NCBI GenBank assembly: GCA_947168365.1
Contig: CAMVLO010000007.1
Location: forward strand, 31,070 to 95,069
Source: UBA3824 sp017541145
GTDB taxonomy: Bacteria > Bacteroidota > Bacteroidia > Bacteroidales > UBA3824
Length of the DNA stretch: 64,000 bases
Direction: 5' to 3'
Below, piece by piece: positions 8,421 through 16,082 of this stretch. The notes beneath the pieces were generated by a model. The model worked only from the letters and a program-made list of their open reading frames with translations. It was not told the origin of the DNA and made no database searches. The position numbers and the translations under genes are program-made. Positions within the stretch are counted from its first letter, which is position 1, and each line of letters starts with the position of its first letter.

Positions 8421-9060
8421 AGTGAAGGTTAACATTTATCAGTCTCAAAAATTCTTCTCTTGTTGTAGTGTTTTTGAGAAACGCACCTGTAAAAGCAGAA
8501 GTGGTTGTTACAGAATTTTGTTTCTGAACGCCGCGCATCATCATGCAGAGGTGTGAAGCCTCGATTACTACGGCAACTCCCCACGGATGAAGTGCTTCCT
8601 GAAGACAATCGCGAATTTGCATTGTAAGTCTTTCTTGTACCTGAAGTCTTCTTGCATAAGCGTCTACTACTCTTGCTATTTTGCTAAGTCCTGTAATAGT
8701 GCCGTTTGGGATGTAAGCCACATGTGCTTTTCCGAAAAACGGTAACAAATGATGTTCGCACATCGAATAGAGTTCGATGTTTTTTACCAAAACCATTTGA
8801 CTGTAATCTTCTTTGAACAATGCACCTTCCAAAATTTTTTTCGGGTCGATTTGATATCCCTGTGTACAAAATTGCATTGCCTTAGCCACACGCATAGGAG
8901 TATCTTTGATGCCGTCACGGCTTGGATCTTCGCCTATTTGTACCAACATATTTTTTACGCTGGTTGCGATGCTGTTTGTGGATTCCTCGTTGTACTTTTC
9001 GACTTTGATGTATCTTGTACCCTCGTTGTATTCTGCGCCTTTTTCTGTTAATTCTATCAT
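8419..9060 (-). CDS. folE: GTP cyclohydrolase I
   Basis: A 213-residue enzyme that converts GTP to dihydroneopterin triphosphate, the first step toward folate. The zinc site appears as SMCEHHLLPF near residue 103, with the second Cys in ASHLCMMMRG around 174. GLSKIARVVDAYARRLQVQERLT is split here as GLSKIARVVDAYA and RRLQVQERLT, both classical for the family. The gene is transcribed divergently from mqnB and has its own short leader. Confidence 0.96.
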   Translation of the reverse strand: MIELTEKGAEYNEGTRYIKVEKYNEESTNSIATSVKNMLVQIGEDPSRDGIKDTPMRVAKAMQFCTQGYQIDPKKILEGALFKEDYSQMVLVKNIELYSMCEHHLLPFFGKAHVAYIPNGTITGLSKIARVVDAYARRLQVQERLTMQIRDCLQEALHPWGVAVVIEASHLCMMMRGVQKQNSVTTTSAFTGAFLKNTTTREEFLRLINVNLH

Positions 9061-9132
9061 TTGCAGGAATTTTTTTGTTGCGAAATTTTTATTAATTTAG
9101 TGACTGCAAAATTATATTTTATTTCTCAAAAA

Positions 9133-9810
9133 ATGAAACTCTTTGGCGATGTTTTGATATGTGCATCTTGTATTAACGAACTTTCTGAAATTAAGTCGTT
9201 TGACACTTTAGATTTAAAAACCGGAGAAGTCTATAATCTAAGTTCTGATATTGATATTCTCATTACCGGGGTGGGAGCGTGGTTGCCGGTTTTTACACTT
9301 CAAAATGTTCTGTTGAAAAAAAAGTACGATTTGGTAATTTTCGTCGGTATTTGCGGTGAGTATGATTTTGATAAAGATTTGTGTCAACTTTATGTTGTGT
9401 CCAAAACTACATTTGTTGATATGGGTTTTGAGGACGAAAATCAAAATTTTGTTTCAATAATCGGAAGCCGTTTTTTCGGGGATTGTGATTTCGGATTTCA
9501 GTCCGGATATCTAGTTAATCCGTTGTCTGAAAAATTTGCGATGGATTATGGTTTGAAAGCTGTTACTTGCAACACTGTAGCAAGATGTTGTACAGACGAA
9601 AAACGGATAAATTTTCTTACAGAAAAACATCATGCACAAATCGAGACTATGGAATCGGCTGCATTTGCTTTTGTTTGTTTGAATCTCAATCAGAAGTTTG
9701 TCGAGTTAAGATGCTCATCCAATTATGTTTTGCCAAAGAAGCAAAAAAAATGGCAGGTAAAACCTGCCATCGCAAAATTGAATGAGTTTCTTGAAACTTA
9801 TTTTTTCTGA
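9133..9810 (+). CDS. mqnB: Futalosine hydrolase
   Basis: A 225-residue member of the nucleoside phosphorylase/MTAN fold. It releases hypoxanthine from futalosine in the alternative menaquinone pathway. Supporting segments are DILITGVGAWLP near the N terminus, GICGEYD, IETMESAAFAFVCL (the purine/ribose site) and LRCSSNYVLPKKQKKWQ, which parallels the RAISNYVEPRN stretch I associate with MqnB. The start MKLFGD at 9133 is preferred; the upstream extension to 9061 abuts the divergent folE start and is not conserved-looking. Its last 13 bp overlap the convergent lipoprotein gene. Confidence 0.8.
   Translation: MKLFGDVLICASCINELSEIKSFDTLDLKTGEVYNLSSDIDILITGVGAWLPVFTLQNVLLKKKYDLVIFVGICGEYDFDKDLCQLYVVSKTTFVDMGFEDENQNFVSIIGSRFFGDCDFGFQSGYLVNPLSEKFAMDYGLKAVTCNTVARCCTDEKRINFLTEKHHAQIETMESAAFAFVCLNLNQKFVELRCSSNYVLPKKQKKWQVKPAIAKLNEFLETYFF
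9742..9770 (-). terminator. Minus-strand terminator lying inside the mqnB coding region
   Basis: ATGGCAGGT / ACCTGCCAT is a perfect 9-bp stem with a 3-nt loop (9750-9770). Read on the minus strand it is followed by seven Ts (9743-9749), so it is a textbook terminator for the lipoprotein gene that ends at 9798, while on the plus strand the same bases encode KWQVKPAI of MqnB. Confidence 0.75.
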
Positions 9811-10643
9811 CGGAATGCGTAGTTTTCTACTTCGTGAATACATTCAACTAAGCGTGCGTATTTATCGTCGGTAGATTGACTTATGCATTCCATGTAAATA
9901 TTCTTAACCGAGTCGGCAGAAGCCGTAATTTTTTGCAACGGAGCGGTGATATTAATATCCGATTCGCCAAGAAGAATCTCGTTGCAATAGCTCTTGAGAG
10001 AATCAAGTTTTTCGATACCAAGAGCAAGAGTCTTTTCGTCCGGAAGATTTGATGAGTTTACATTTGCAAGAGTTTCAGAAAGTTTACCAAAATAATAACC
10101 CGAAACCATCAAAGCAGCTGTTCCGTACTGATTGTTTTTTTCAGCAGAAGTTACGCATTTGAAGAAATATTTTTCAGGTTTGTTGGTAGAATTTGCTGTA
10201 CTATCAGTTGCTGCTACTTCGGGCAAAAGACTTTTAACCATATTCATTCTGTGATTTGCTTTTTCAAAGTCGCTGCTTGCAAAATATTCTCCGAGTTTAA
10301 AAGCAAGTTGATGTTTGTTGACCGAAGAAAAATTGTGGTCCGGTGCAATTGTAGACATCATGATTTTGGGATGATGTTCTTCTTTTTTATCGTGATATGC
10401 TTTTGTGTCGGCAGAATCCCAAAACGCAAATTGGTATCTGTCAAATATTTCCGGGCGAGAATTTTTTTGCAATTTCAAACCGCCTCTTTCTTTTACTTCT
10501 GAGTTTGTTGTAACGGCAGATGCTGTTTGTACTTTGTTGTTTTTTGACTTGTTGTCACGAGGGCGTTGTTTGATGCCTTCACCGCAAGATGCAAGCATTA
10601 ATAATGTTGATGCTGCAATGATGCCTAATAATAACTTTTTCAT
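9798..10643 (-). CDS. Lipoprotein of unknown function
   Basis: 281 residues beginning with a lipoprotein signal peptide (MKKLLLGIIAASTLLMLASC, lipobox LASC), so the mature protein is anchored to a membrane by Cys20. The rest is soluble, alpha-helical in character and rich in Lys, Ser and Asn; it may form helical repeats (FKLGEYFASSDFEKA, AALMVSGYYFGKLSE). I do not recognise a family. It is a single gene between the laccase-domain gene and mqnB, with which it overlaps tail to tail by 13 bp. Confidence 0.8.
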   Translation of the reverse strand: MKKLLLGIIAASTLLMLASCGEGIKQRPRDNKSKNNKVQTASAVTTNSEVKERGGLKLQKNSRPEIFDRYQFAFWDSADTKAYHDKKEEHHPKIMMSTIAPDHNFSSVNKHQLAFKLGEYFASSDFEKANHRMNMVKSLLPEVAATDSTANSTNKPEKYFFKCVTSAEKNNQYGTAALMVSGYYFGKLSETLANVNSSNLPDEKTLALGIEKLDSLKSYCNEILLGESDINITAPLQKITASADSVKNIYMECISQSTDDKYARLVECIHEVENYAFRQKK

Positions 10644-10664
10644 ACTGTTTTATTTTTATGTAAA

Positions 10665-11462
10665 CTATCGTTGATTTTTAATCATAATTCCGGCACAAAA
10701 ACGTTGATTGTCTTTCATGCGGGCAGAAAAAAATCTGTTGTTGCTGCATTTTGTACAAATATCCGATTTTTCAATATTCTCAGGTTTCAATCCTAAGGTA
10801 ATCAAATCGTTGTAAATCATAGATTTCAAGTCGAGAAATACTTTTCCGTTTTTATAAGCGTAAGTTTCGTGACTGAATCTCGGATTATTTGTAAATTTTT
10901 CTGCGCAATCAGTATCTACCTCGTAACATTCAAAACCAATTGCAGGTCCGATGCACGCAATCATGTTTTCAATTTTCGCACCAAAATTTTCTGCAAGTGT
11001 TTTTGCGGCTTTTGCTGCTACACCAAGATACGTACCTTCGCGACCTGAGTGTATCGCTGCTGCCGATTTGCTGTCAGGAGAATAAAGTAATACTGGAACA
11101 CAATCGGCTGAACGTGTTACTAAACAGATATTTCGCTCTTTAGTTACAAGTATGTCTGTGGCTTTGATTGCTGTATCCCTGCTTAAAAATCCTTTTCCGC
11201 AATCTTCTTGCGTTACGATTTTTACATTGTCTTTGTGAACTTGCTGTTGAAAAACAAAATTTTCTGCTTTCAATCCGAGGCTTTGTGCCAACTCTTTGCG
11301 ACAATCCAAGGTATCTTGGTCGCTGCCGCCGGAGTATCCGATATTAAACATCGTGCCTGAGCCTGAGGGCGTTTGCCTTGTTGTTACAAAGTTTAGTACT
11401 TCGGGATGCTTTTCCAATATATTAAACTTTATTAATCCCGATAAATTGTTGAATGTTAACAT
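10665..11462 (-). CDS. Laccase-domain (YfiH/PgeF-like) protein
   Basis: 265 residues of the multicopper-oxidase-like family now known to include peptidoglycan-editing and purine nucleoside enzymes. Family segments are VTTRQTPSG near the start, QQVHKDNV (first His), RSADCVPVLLYSP (Cys) and AAIHSGREGTYLG (second His; the usual form is HAGWRGT, so the Trp is Arg here), then CIGPAIGFECYEVD. The start at 11462 is chosen because a minus-strand TAnnTTTG box lies at 11484-11491, inside the 78-bp longer reading. PgeF acts on misincorporated amino acids in UDP-MurNAc precursors; that role is inferred only from the family. Confidence 0.85.
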   Translation of the reverse strand: MLTFNNLSGLIKFNILEKHPEVLNFVTTRQTPSGSGTMFNIGYSGGSDQDTLDCRKELAQSLGLKAENFVFQQQVHKDNVKIVTQEDCGKGFLSRDTAIKATDILVTKERNICLVTRSADCVPVLLYSPDSKSAAAIHSGREGTYLGVAAKAAKTLAENFGAKIENMIACIGPAIGFECYEVDTDCAEKFTNNPRFSHETYAYKNGKVFLDLKSMIYNDLITLGLKPENIEKSDICTKCSNNRFFSARMKDNQRFCAGIMIKNQR

Positions 11463-11483
11463 TAAAACTGAAATTTTTTCCAA

Positions 11484-11530
11484 CAAAGATACAAAAAATA
11501 TGAAAATGACATTTAAATTGTTTATCTTTG
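11484..11530. promoter_or_regulatory. Divergent promoter pair
   Basis: TATCTTTG occurs on the minus strand at 11484-11491 (toward the laccase-domain gene) and on the plus strand at 11523-11530 (toward the small membrane protein). Both match the Bacteroidetes -7 box exactly. The -33 boxes would overlap in the 31 bp between them and are not clear. Confidence 0.55.
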
Positions 11531-11558
11531 TGGCAAACATTTAATAAAAAATAAGATT

Positions 11559-11846
11559 ATGGCATTACCAAGATTTTTTCCGGAAACCAAAATTCATCAA
11601 TTTAATTACAATCCGCGTTATTACGATGCTCAGAAAGAGGAAGTCTCCAGACGTTACGATGAGATTAAAAAAGAAATGGGTGAGCCGGGTACAGAAGATA
11701 TTCGCTTGATTCAGAAAGGCACATTCCGTCGTCGTTTTGAGCGTCAACGCAAAGATGCGCGTCAGTCAAGTTTGAGAATTTTTGTTACTGCAATTGTTCT
11801 CGGTTTGATTGTTTACTTTGTTAACCGATATTTCGGATTCTTTTAA
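11559..11846 (+). CDS. Small basic membrane protein
   Basis: 95 residues: a charged N-terminal two-thirds with many Arg, Lys and Glu (RRRFERQRKDARQ near residue 57), then one membrane helix (LRIFVTAIVLGLIVYFVNRYF) at the C terminus. This is the layout of a tail-anchored, inward-facing protein. I recall similar small proteins upstream of mutL in Bacteroidetes but know of no function. It has its own TATCTTTG promoter 28 bp before the start. Confidence 0.75.
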   Translation: MALPRFFPETKIHQFNYNPRYYDAQKEEVSRRYDEIKKEMGEPGTEDIRLIQKGTFRRRFERQRKDARQSSLRIFVTAIVLGLIVYFVNRYFGFF

Positions 11847-11923
11847 TAGATTTTATTTTTACGTTTAGTAAATTATTGTAGCAACATAGTAAAAAAACAA
11901 AAAAAACATCTTTTTACAAAATC

Positions 11924-13780
11924 ATGTCTGAAATTATCAAACTGATGTCAGAGGCATTAGCCAATCAGATAGCTGCCGGCGAAGTAATTCAACGCCCGGC
12001 ATCTGTAGTGAAAGAGCTTGTGGAAAATTCAGTGGATGCCGGAGCGACAAAGATTACTGTAAATATCAAAGACGCCGGACGAACACTTATTCAAGTGATT
12101 GACAACGGTCAGGGCATGAGCGAGAAAGATGCTGTTATGAGTTTTGAACGTCATGCTACAAGCAAAATTTACAAAACTGACGATTTATTTTGTATTTACA
12201 CCAAAGGTTTCAGAGGCGAGGCACTTGCATCTATTGCTTCAGTTGCCGAGGTGGAATTGCGTACACGTCAGGAAGATGACGCTGTTGGTACTTGTGTAAT
12301 TATGAGCGGCGGACAGTTTGTAAGTCAATCTCCGGTAAGTTGTTCCGTGGGTACAAACATGTCGGTAAAATCATTGTTTTTCAATGTTCCTGCCCGTCGC
12401 AAGTTTTTGAAAGGTAATACTACTGAATTTCAGCATATTATTACAGAATTTCAGCGTATTGTGCTTACTCATCCGCATATTGAGTTTTCGCTGTATCACA
12501 ACGAATCGGTAGTTTACCAATTACCAAAAGCATCTCTAAAACAGCGAATTATCTCAATCTTCGGAAAAAGTCTAAATTCAGATTTAATTTCTGTTGACAT
12601 CGATACTTCGCTCGTAAAAATCACAGGTTTTGTAGGAAAACCTTCGGCAAGTAAAAAACGTAACGACAAGCAATATTTTTTTGTTAACAACAGATACATG
12701 AAGAATGCGTACTTCAACAAGGCGGTTCTTTTGGCTTACGACAAATTGATATTGCCAGACACTGCACCGCCGTATTTCCTTTATTTTGAGGTAGATCCGC
12801 ATACAATTGATGTAAATGTTCATCCTACAAAAACCGAAATTAATTTTGAAAACGGTCCTGACATTTTCCGTTTGATACAAGCCGGTATTCGTGAAACTCT
12901 CAACAAAGCCGATGTTGCGCCTTCTATTGATTTTACAAATACCGAGGCAAACGAGATTCCGTATTTTTCAAAAAACGATCCTGTACCTGAAATGCCTCAG
13001 ATTCAGTTTGATCCGTTTTACAATCCGTTTGATTCTACAGAAAAAAAATCATATTCGTCGCCCTCGTACAAGAGTGCTTACATGCCAAAATATACCGAAA
13101 CTCGTGAACGTCACAATCTCGAAAATTGGCAATCTTTGTATGGACAAGAACAATTGTTTCAGGATGATGATAAAAATTTTTCCGGTGCTCAGCAGCAATC
13201 TTTGGATCTTGAGAATACCGAACGGAAGATAATTCAGATTAAAAACAAGTATATTGTAAGTCCTGTAAAATCCGGTTTGATGATAATAGATCAGTATCGT
13301 GCTCATTACAGAATACTTTACAATAAATATCTCAATCAGGTAGACGAAAATGCCGACGGTGTTCAGACATTGCTTTATCCGCAAGAACTTCCGTTTGATA
13401 TACAATCTGTTGCAATGATTCATGATATACAGGACGAATTGATGAGCGTGGGTTTCGATTTGGATTTAACTGATGATACAAAACCGATTTTGAAAGGTAT
13501 TCCTCCGTATCTTGATAATAATAAAGCTGTTACAATTCTTGGTAATATTGTTGACAGTTACAAAGATGAATCGGGAAATATATCGTCGTCGATAAAAGAT
13601 ATACTTGCAAAAATACTTGCGAGAGCCGAAGCCATTCAGTCGGGACGGGTTCTCAACAATGAAGAAATGAGACAAATTATAGATTCATTGTTTGCTACTC
13701 CCGAGCCGAATTATTCTCCCGACGGAAAGCAAACTCTCGTGATTTTGAATATGGACGAGCTTGAAAAAAAATTTAATTGA
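11924..13780 (+). CDS. mutL: DNA mismatch repair protein MutL
   Basis: 618 residues. The N-terminal GHKL ATPase has GEVIQRPASVVKELVENSVDAGA split as GEVIQRPASVV and KELVENSVDAGA (motif I), DNGQGM (motif II) and GFRGEALASI (motif III). An acidic linker follows, then a dimerisation domain from about residue 430. MutL couples MutS recognition to strand incision. In species without MutH the C-terminal domain carries DQHA-2X-E-4X-E; here the equivalent reads DQYRAHYRILY, lacking the His and the first Glu. Two rhomboid genes follow, as often seen in Bacteroidetes. Confidence 0.95.
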   Translation: MSEIIKLMSEALANQIAAGEVIQRPASVVKELVENSVDAGATKITVNIKDAGRTLIQVIDNGQGMSEKDAVMSFERHATSKIYKTDDLFCIYTKGFRGEALASIASVAEVELRTRQEDDAVGTCVIMSGGQFVSQSPVSCSVGTNMSVKSLFFNVPARRKFLKGNTTEFQHIITEFQRIVLTHPHIEFSLYHNESVVYQLPKASLKQRIISIFGKSLNSDLISVDIDTSLVKITGFVGKPSASKKRNDKQYFFVNNRYMKNAYFNKAVLLAYDKLILPDTAPPYFLYFEVDPHTIDVNVHPTKTEINFENGPDIFRLIQAGIRETLNKADVAPSIDFTNTEANEIPYFSKNDPVPEMPQIQFDPFYNPFDSTEKKSYSSPSYKSAYMPKYTETRERHNLENWQSLYGQEQLFQDDDKNFSGAQQQSLDLENTERKIIQIKNKYIVSPVKSGLMIIDQYRAHYRILYNKYLNQVDENADGVQTLLYPQELPFDIQSVAMIHDIQDELMSVGFDLDLTDDTKPILKGIPPYLDNNKAVTILGNIVDSYKDESGNISSSIKDILAKILARAEAIQSGRVLNNEEMRQIIDSLFATPEPNYSPDGKQTLVILNMDELEKKFN

Positions 13781-13799
13781 TTTACTTTAAAAGATTTTT

Positions 13800-14627
13800 A
13801 TGATGAGAATTACCCCTTGTGTGAAATATTTGTTGATAGCAAATATCATAATTGCTTTGATTGTTGCAATTTTCCCTGCTGTCAGCGATGTTCTTGCATT
13901 GCATTATATTGGCGGTTCGTCGTTTAGACCGTATCAATTCTTTACTTATATGTTTGTACACGCCGGATTGATGCATATTTTTTTCAATATGTTTGCCTTG
14001 GTACAACTCGGTTCATTGATCGAAACTTATTGGGGAAGCAAACGATTTAGTTTTTATTATTTGGTTTGCGGACTTGGTGCTGCAATTGTTCACATGTTGG
14101 TTTGTTATTATCAGTTGTCGCCGTTTCAACAATCAGCTCAGGCACTTATGGATAACACTACAGTTGAACAATTGAAAATATTTGCAATGCAAAATTCCGA
14201 TTTGATTTCAAATTTTACTGCCGGAAACAGATCTTTGATGCTGTTTTTTGAAGATATGGTTGTAGAATGGAAAGAAAATCCGCAGTTAACAGATCAATTT
14301 GTAACAATTTTGCATCAACAAATACCTCAGATAGAACATCTTGCACTTGACCGTCAAGTTGTAGGAGCTTCGGGTGCCGTATTTGGAATTTTGTTGGCTT
14401 TCGGTATGATGTTCCCGGATATGAAAATGGGAATAATTTTCTTGCCGTTTCAGTTTCCGGCGAAATATTTTGTAGCATTTTACGCCGTTGCAGAATTATT
14501 TTTCGGAGTAAATGATTTCAAAGGCGACAATGTAGCGCATTATGCTCACCTCGGCGGTATGCTTTTCGGATTGATACTCATTTTGATTTGGCGTAAACAT
14601 CCGAACAACAAATTTTTTAACAGTTAA
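13800..14627 (+). CDS. Rhomboid family intramembrane serine protease with a large insertion
   Basis: 275 residues with about six membrane helices. Rhomboids cut substrates inside the membrane using a Ser-His pair. Here these are Ser in VGASGAVFG (about residue 199) and His in HYAHLGGML (about 251); the supporting HxxxN-type segment HAGLMHIFFN is at residues 46-55. Between the helices before the catalytic serine there is a hydrophilic insertion of about 80 residues (roughly 105-190) that ordinary rhomboids lack. The start is the first of two adjacent ATGs, 19 bp after mutL. Confidence 0.9.
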   Translation: MMRITPCVKYLLIANIIIALIVAIFPAVSDVLALHYIGGSSFRPYQFFTYMFVHAGLMHIFFNMFALVQLGSLIETYWGSKRFSFYYLVCGLGAAIVHMLVCYYQLSPFQQSAQALMDNTTVEQLKIFAMQNSDLISNFTAGNRSLMLFFEDMVVEWKENPQLTDQFVTILHQQIPQIEHLALDRQVVGASGAVFGILLAFGMMFPDMKMGIIFLPFQFPAKYFVAFYAVAELFFGVNDFKGDNVAHYAHLGGMLFGLILILIWRKHPNNKFFNS

Positions 14628-14647
14628 CATGAAAAATAATTAAAAAT

Positions 14648-15568
14648 ATGGTAAAAAATAGTTTTCTGAAAGATTTGTTTCAGGCGTCAATGCTTAATAA
14701 ACTGCTAATCATTAATATATTTCTCTATTTAGTGATTGCGTTGGCAGATGTATTATGTTATTTGATAATTCCGCCACAAACTGATTATATTTCAGCTTTG
14801 ACGGTGAAATATTTCGCAGTTCCGGCTTACGGTTGGAATTTGTTGACACGTTTTTGGACACCTTTTACTTACATGTTTTTGCATGTAAACTTCTGGCATA
14901 TATTCGGAAACATGCTTTGGCTGTTTTTTATGGGAAGGATGTTTACCCAACTGCTTACCAACAAACATTTGTTTGGAGTTTATGTACTCGGCGGATTTAG
15001 CGGAGCATTGCTTTATATCCTAAGTTACAATATCTTTCCGGTATTTTCACAAGTATTGCCGATGTCGTTATGTTTTGGAGCTTCGGCTTCGGTAACGGCA
15101 ATAGTAATTTCGGTAGCAGTATTGAGACCAGACGAAAGGGTTTATTTCTTCGGAATTTTCCCGATAGCATTAAAATGGCTTGCGTTGTTCTACGTAGTTT
15201 ACGATTTGATGCAATTATCAGGAGACAATGCCGGCGGACATTTTGCACATCTTGGAGGAGCAGTTTTCGGAGCAATCTTCGGATGGCAAATGCGACAAGG
15301 CAAAGATTTAACCAAAGGTTTCAACAAAATAATCGATTCAATCGTATTATTATTTTCGTTTTCCGGCAAAAGAGGTATGAGAGTAGTTTACAGAAATTCC
15401 AATACCAAAACATCCGATACAAGTTGCATGAGCGATGCACAATACAATCAGTACAAAGCAAAAGAGCAGCAACGGATGGACGAAATATTGGATAAAATTT
15501 CCAAATCAGGCTATACGAGTTTATCCTCGGAAGAAAAAGAATTTTTGTATAAAATGAGTAAAAAATAA
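14648..15568 (+). CDS. Rhomboid family intramembrane serine protease
   Basis: 306 residues, the second of a tandem pair. Catalytic segments are FGASASVTA (Ser about 146) and HFAHLGGAVFG (His about 202), with HVNFWHIFGNML in the HxxxN position. After the last helix there is a roughly 85-residue hydrophilic tail ending in a helical pair (RMDEILDKISKSGYTSL, SSEEKEFLYKMSKK), a C-terminal extension common in Bacteroidetes rhomboids. It lies 20 bp after the first copy, so the two are probably co-transcribed with mutL. Confidence 0.9.
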   Translation: MVKNSFLKDLFQASMLNKLLIINIFLYLVIALADVLCYLIIPPQTDYISALTVKYFAVPAYGWNLLTRFWTPFTYMFLHVNFWHIFGNMLWLFFMGRMFTQLLTNKHLFGVYVLGGFSGALLYILSYNIFPVFSQVLPMSLCFGASASVTAIVISVAVLRPDERVYFFGIFPIALKWLALFYVVYDLMQLSGDNAGGHFAHLGGAVFGAIFGWQMRQGKDLTKGFNKIIDSIVLLFSFSGKRGMRVVYRNSNTKTSDTSCMSDAQYNQYKAKEQQRMDEILDKISKSGYTSLSSEEKEFLYKMSKK

Positions 15569-15617
15569 TTTTACAAAAAAATATCAAAAAATATTTTTCC
15601 AAAAAAAAAATAATTCG

Positions 15618-15625
15618 TACCTTTG
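15618..15625 (+). promoter_or_regulatory. -7 promoter element of rpsO
   Basis: TACCTTTG matches TAnnTTTG and lies 38 bp before the rpsO ATG. At the expected distance upstream (15594) there is TTTT in place of TTTG. Confidence 0.55.
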
Positions 15626-15662
15626 CGCCCGATCACATTAAAATTTTAATAAATAGTTAATT

Positions 15663-15932
15663 ATGTATTTAAACGCTGAAAAGAAACAAGAAATTTTCAA
15701 AACCTACGGAAAGTCTAATAAAGACACCGGTTCTGTTGAAAGCCAAGTAGCTTTATTTTCCTACCGTATTCAGCACTTAACCGAACATCTTAAAAAGAAT
15801 ATTCATGATTTCGGTACAAAAAGAGCATTGACAATGATGGTAGGTAAAAGACGTTCACTTCTTGATTATCTCAAGAAAAAGGACATCGAAAGATATAGAG
15901 CACTTATCAAGGCTTTAGGCTTGAGAAAGTAA
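15663..15932 (+). CDS. rpsO: 30S ribosomal protein S15
   Basis: 89 residues, the standard S15 length. It binds the central domain of 16S rRNA. The classical segments DTGSVESQVALFSYRI, LTEHLKKNIHDFGTKR and RRSLLDYLKKKDIERY are all present. It is followed by a terminator hairpin and then pnp, the same rpsO-pnp order found in many bacteria. Confidence 0.98.
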   Translation: MYLNAEKKQEIFKTYGKSNKDTGSVESQVALFSYRIQHLTEHLKKNIHDFGTKRALTMMVGKRRSLLDYLKKKDIERYRALIKALGLRK

Positions 15933-15944
15933 TTAAAAAATCTT

Positions 15945-15980
15945 GAGGAAAGGCTGATTTTTTTCGGTCTTTCCTTTTTC
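15945..15980 (+). terminator. Terminator after rpsO
   Basis: AGGAAAG pairs with CTTTCCT across a T-rich loop (15946-15975) and is followed by a T run. It lies 13 bp after the rpsO stop and would separate rpsO from pnp at least in part. Confidence 0.55.
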
Positions 15981-16082
15981 AATTCTTTACTTCCTTAAAT
16001 TAGACAATTATTTTTTTGCATAGATATAAAATTTTTTATTATCCGTTGAAATTTTATATCCCTTATCTCAAAAATTTCTATA

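Noticed and set aside
9061..9132. Longer mqnB start at 9061
   Set aside because: It would overlap the promoter zone of divergent folE and adds 24 residues unlike the family; the ATG at 9133 gives the usual N terminus.
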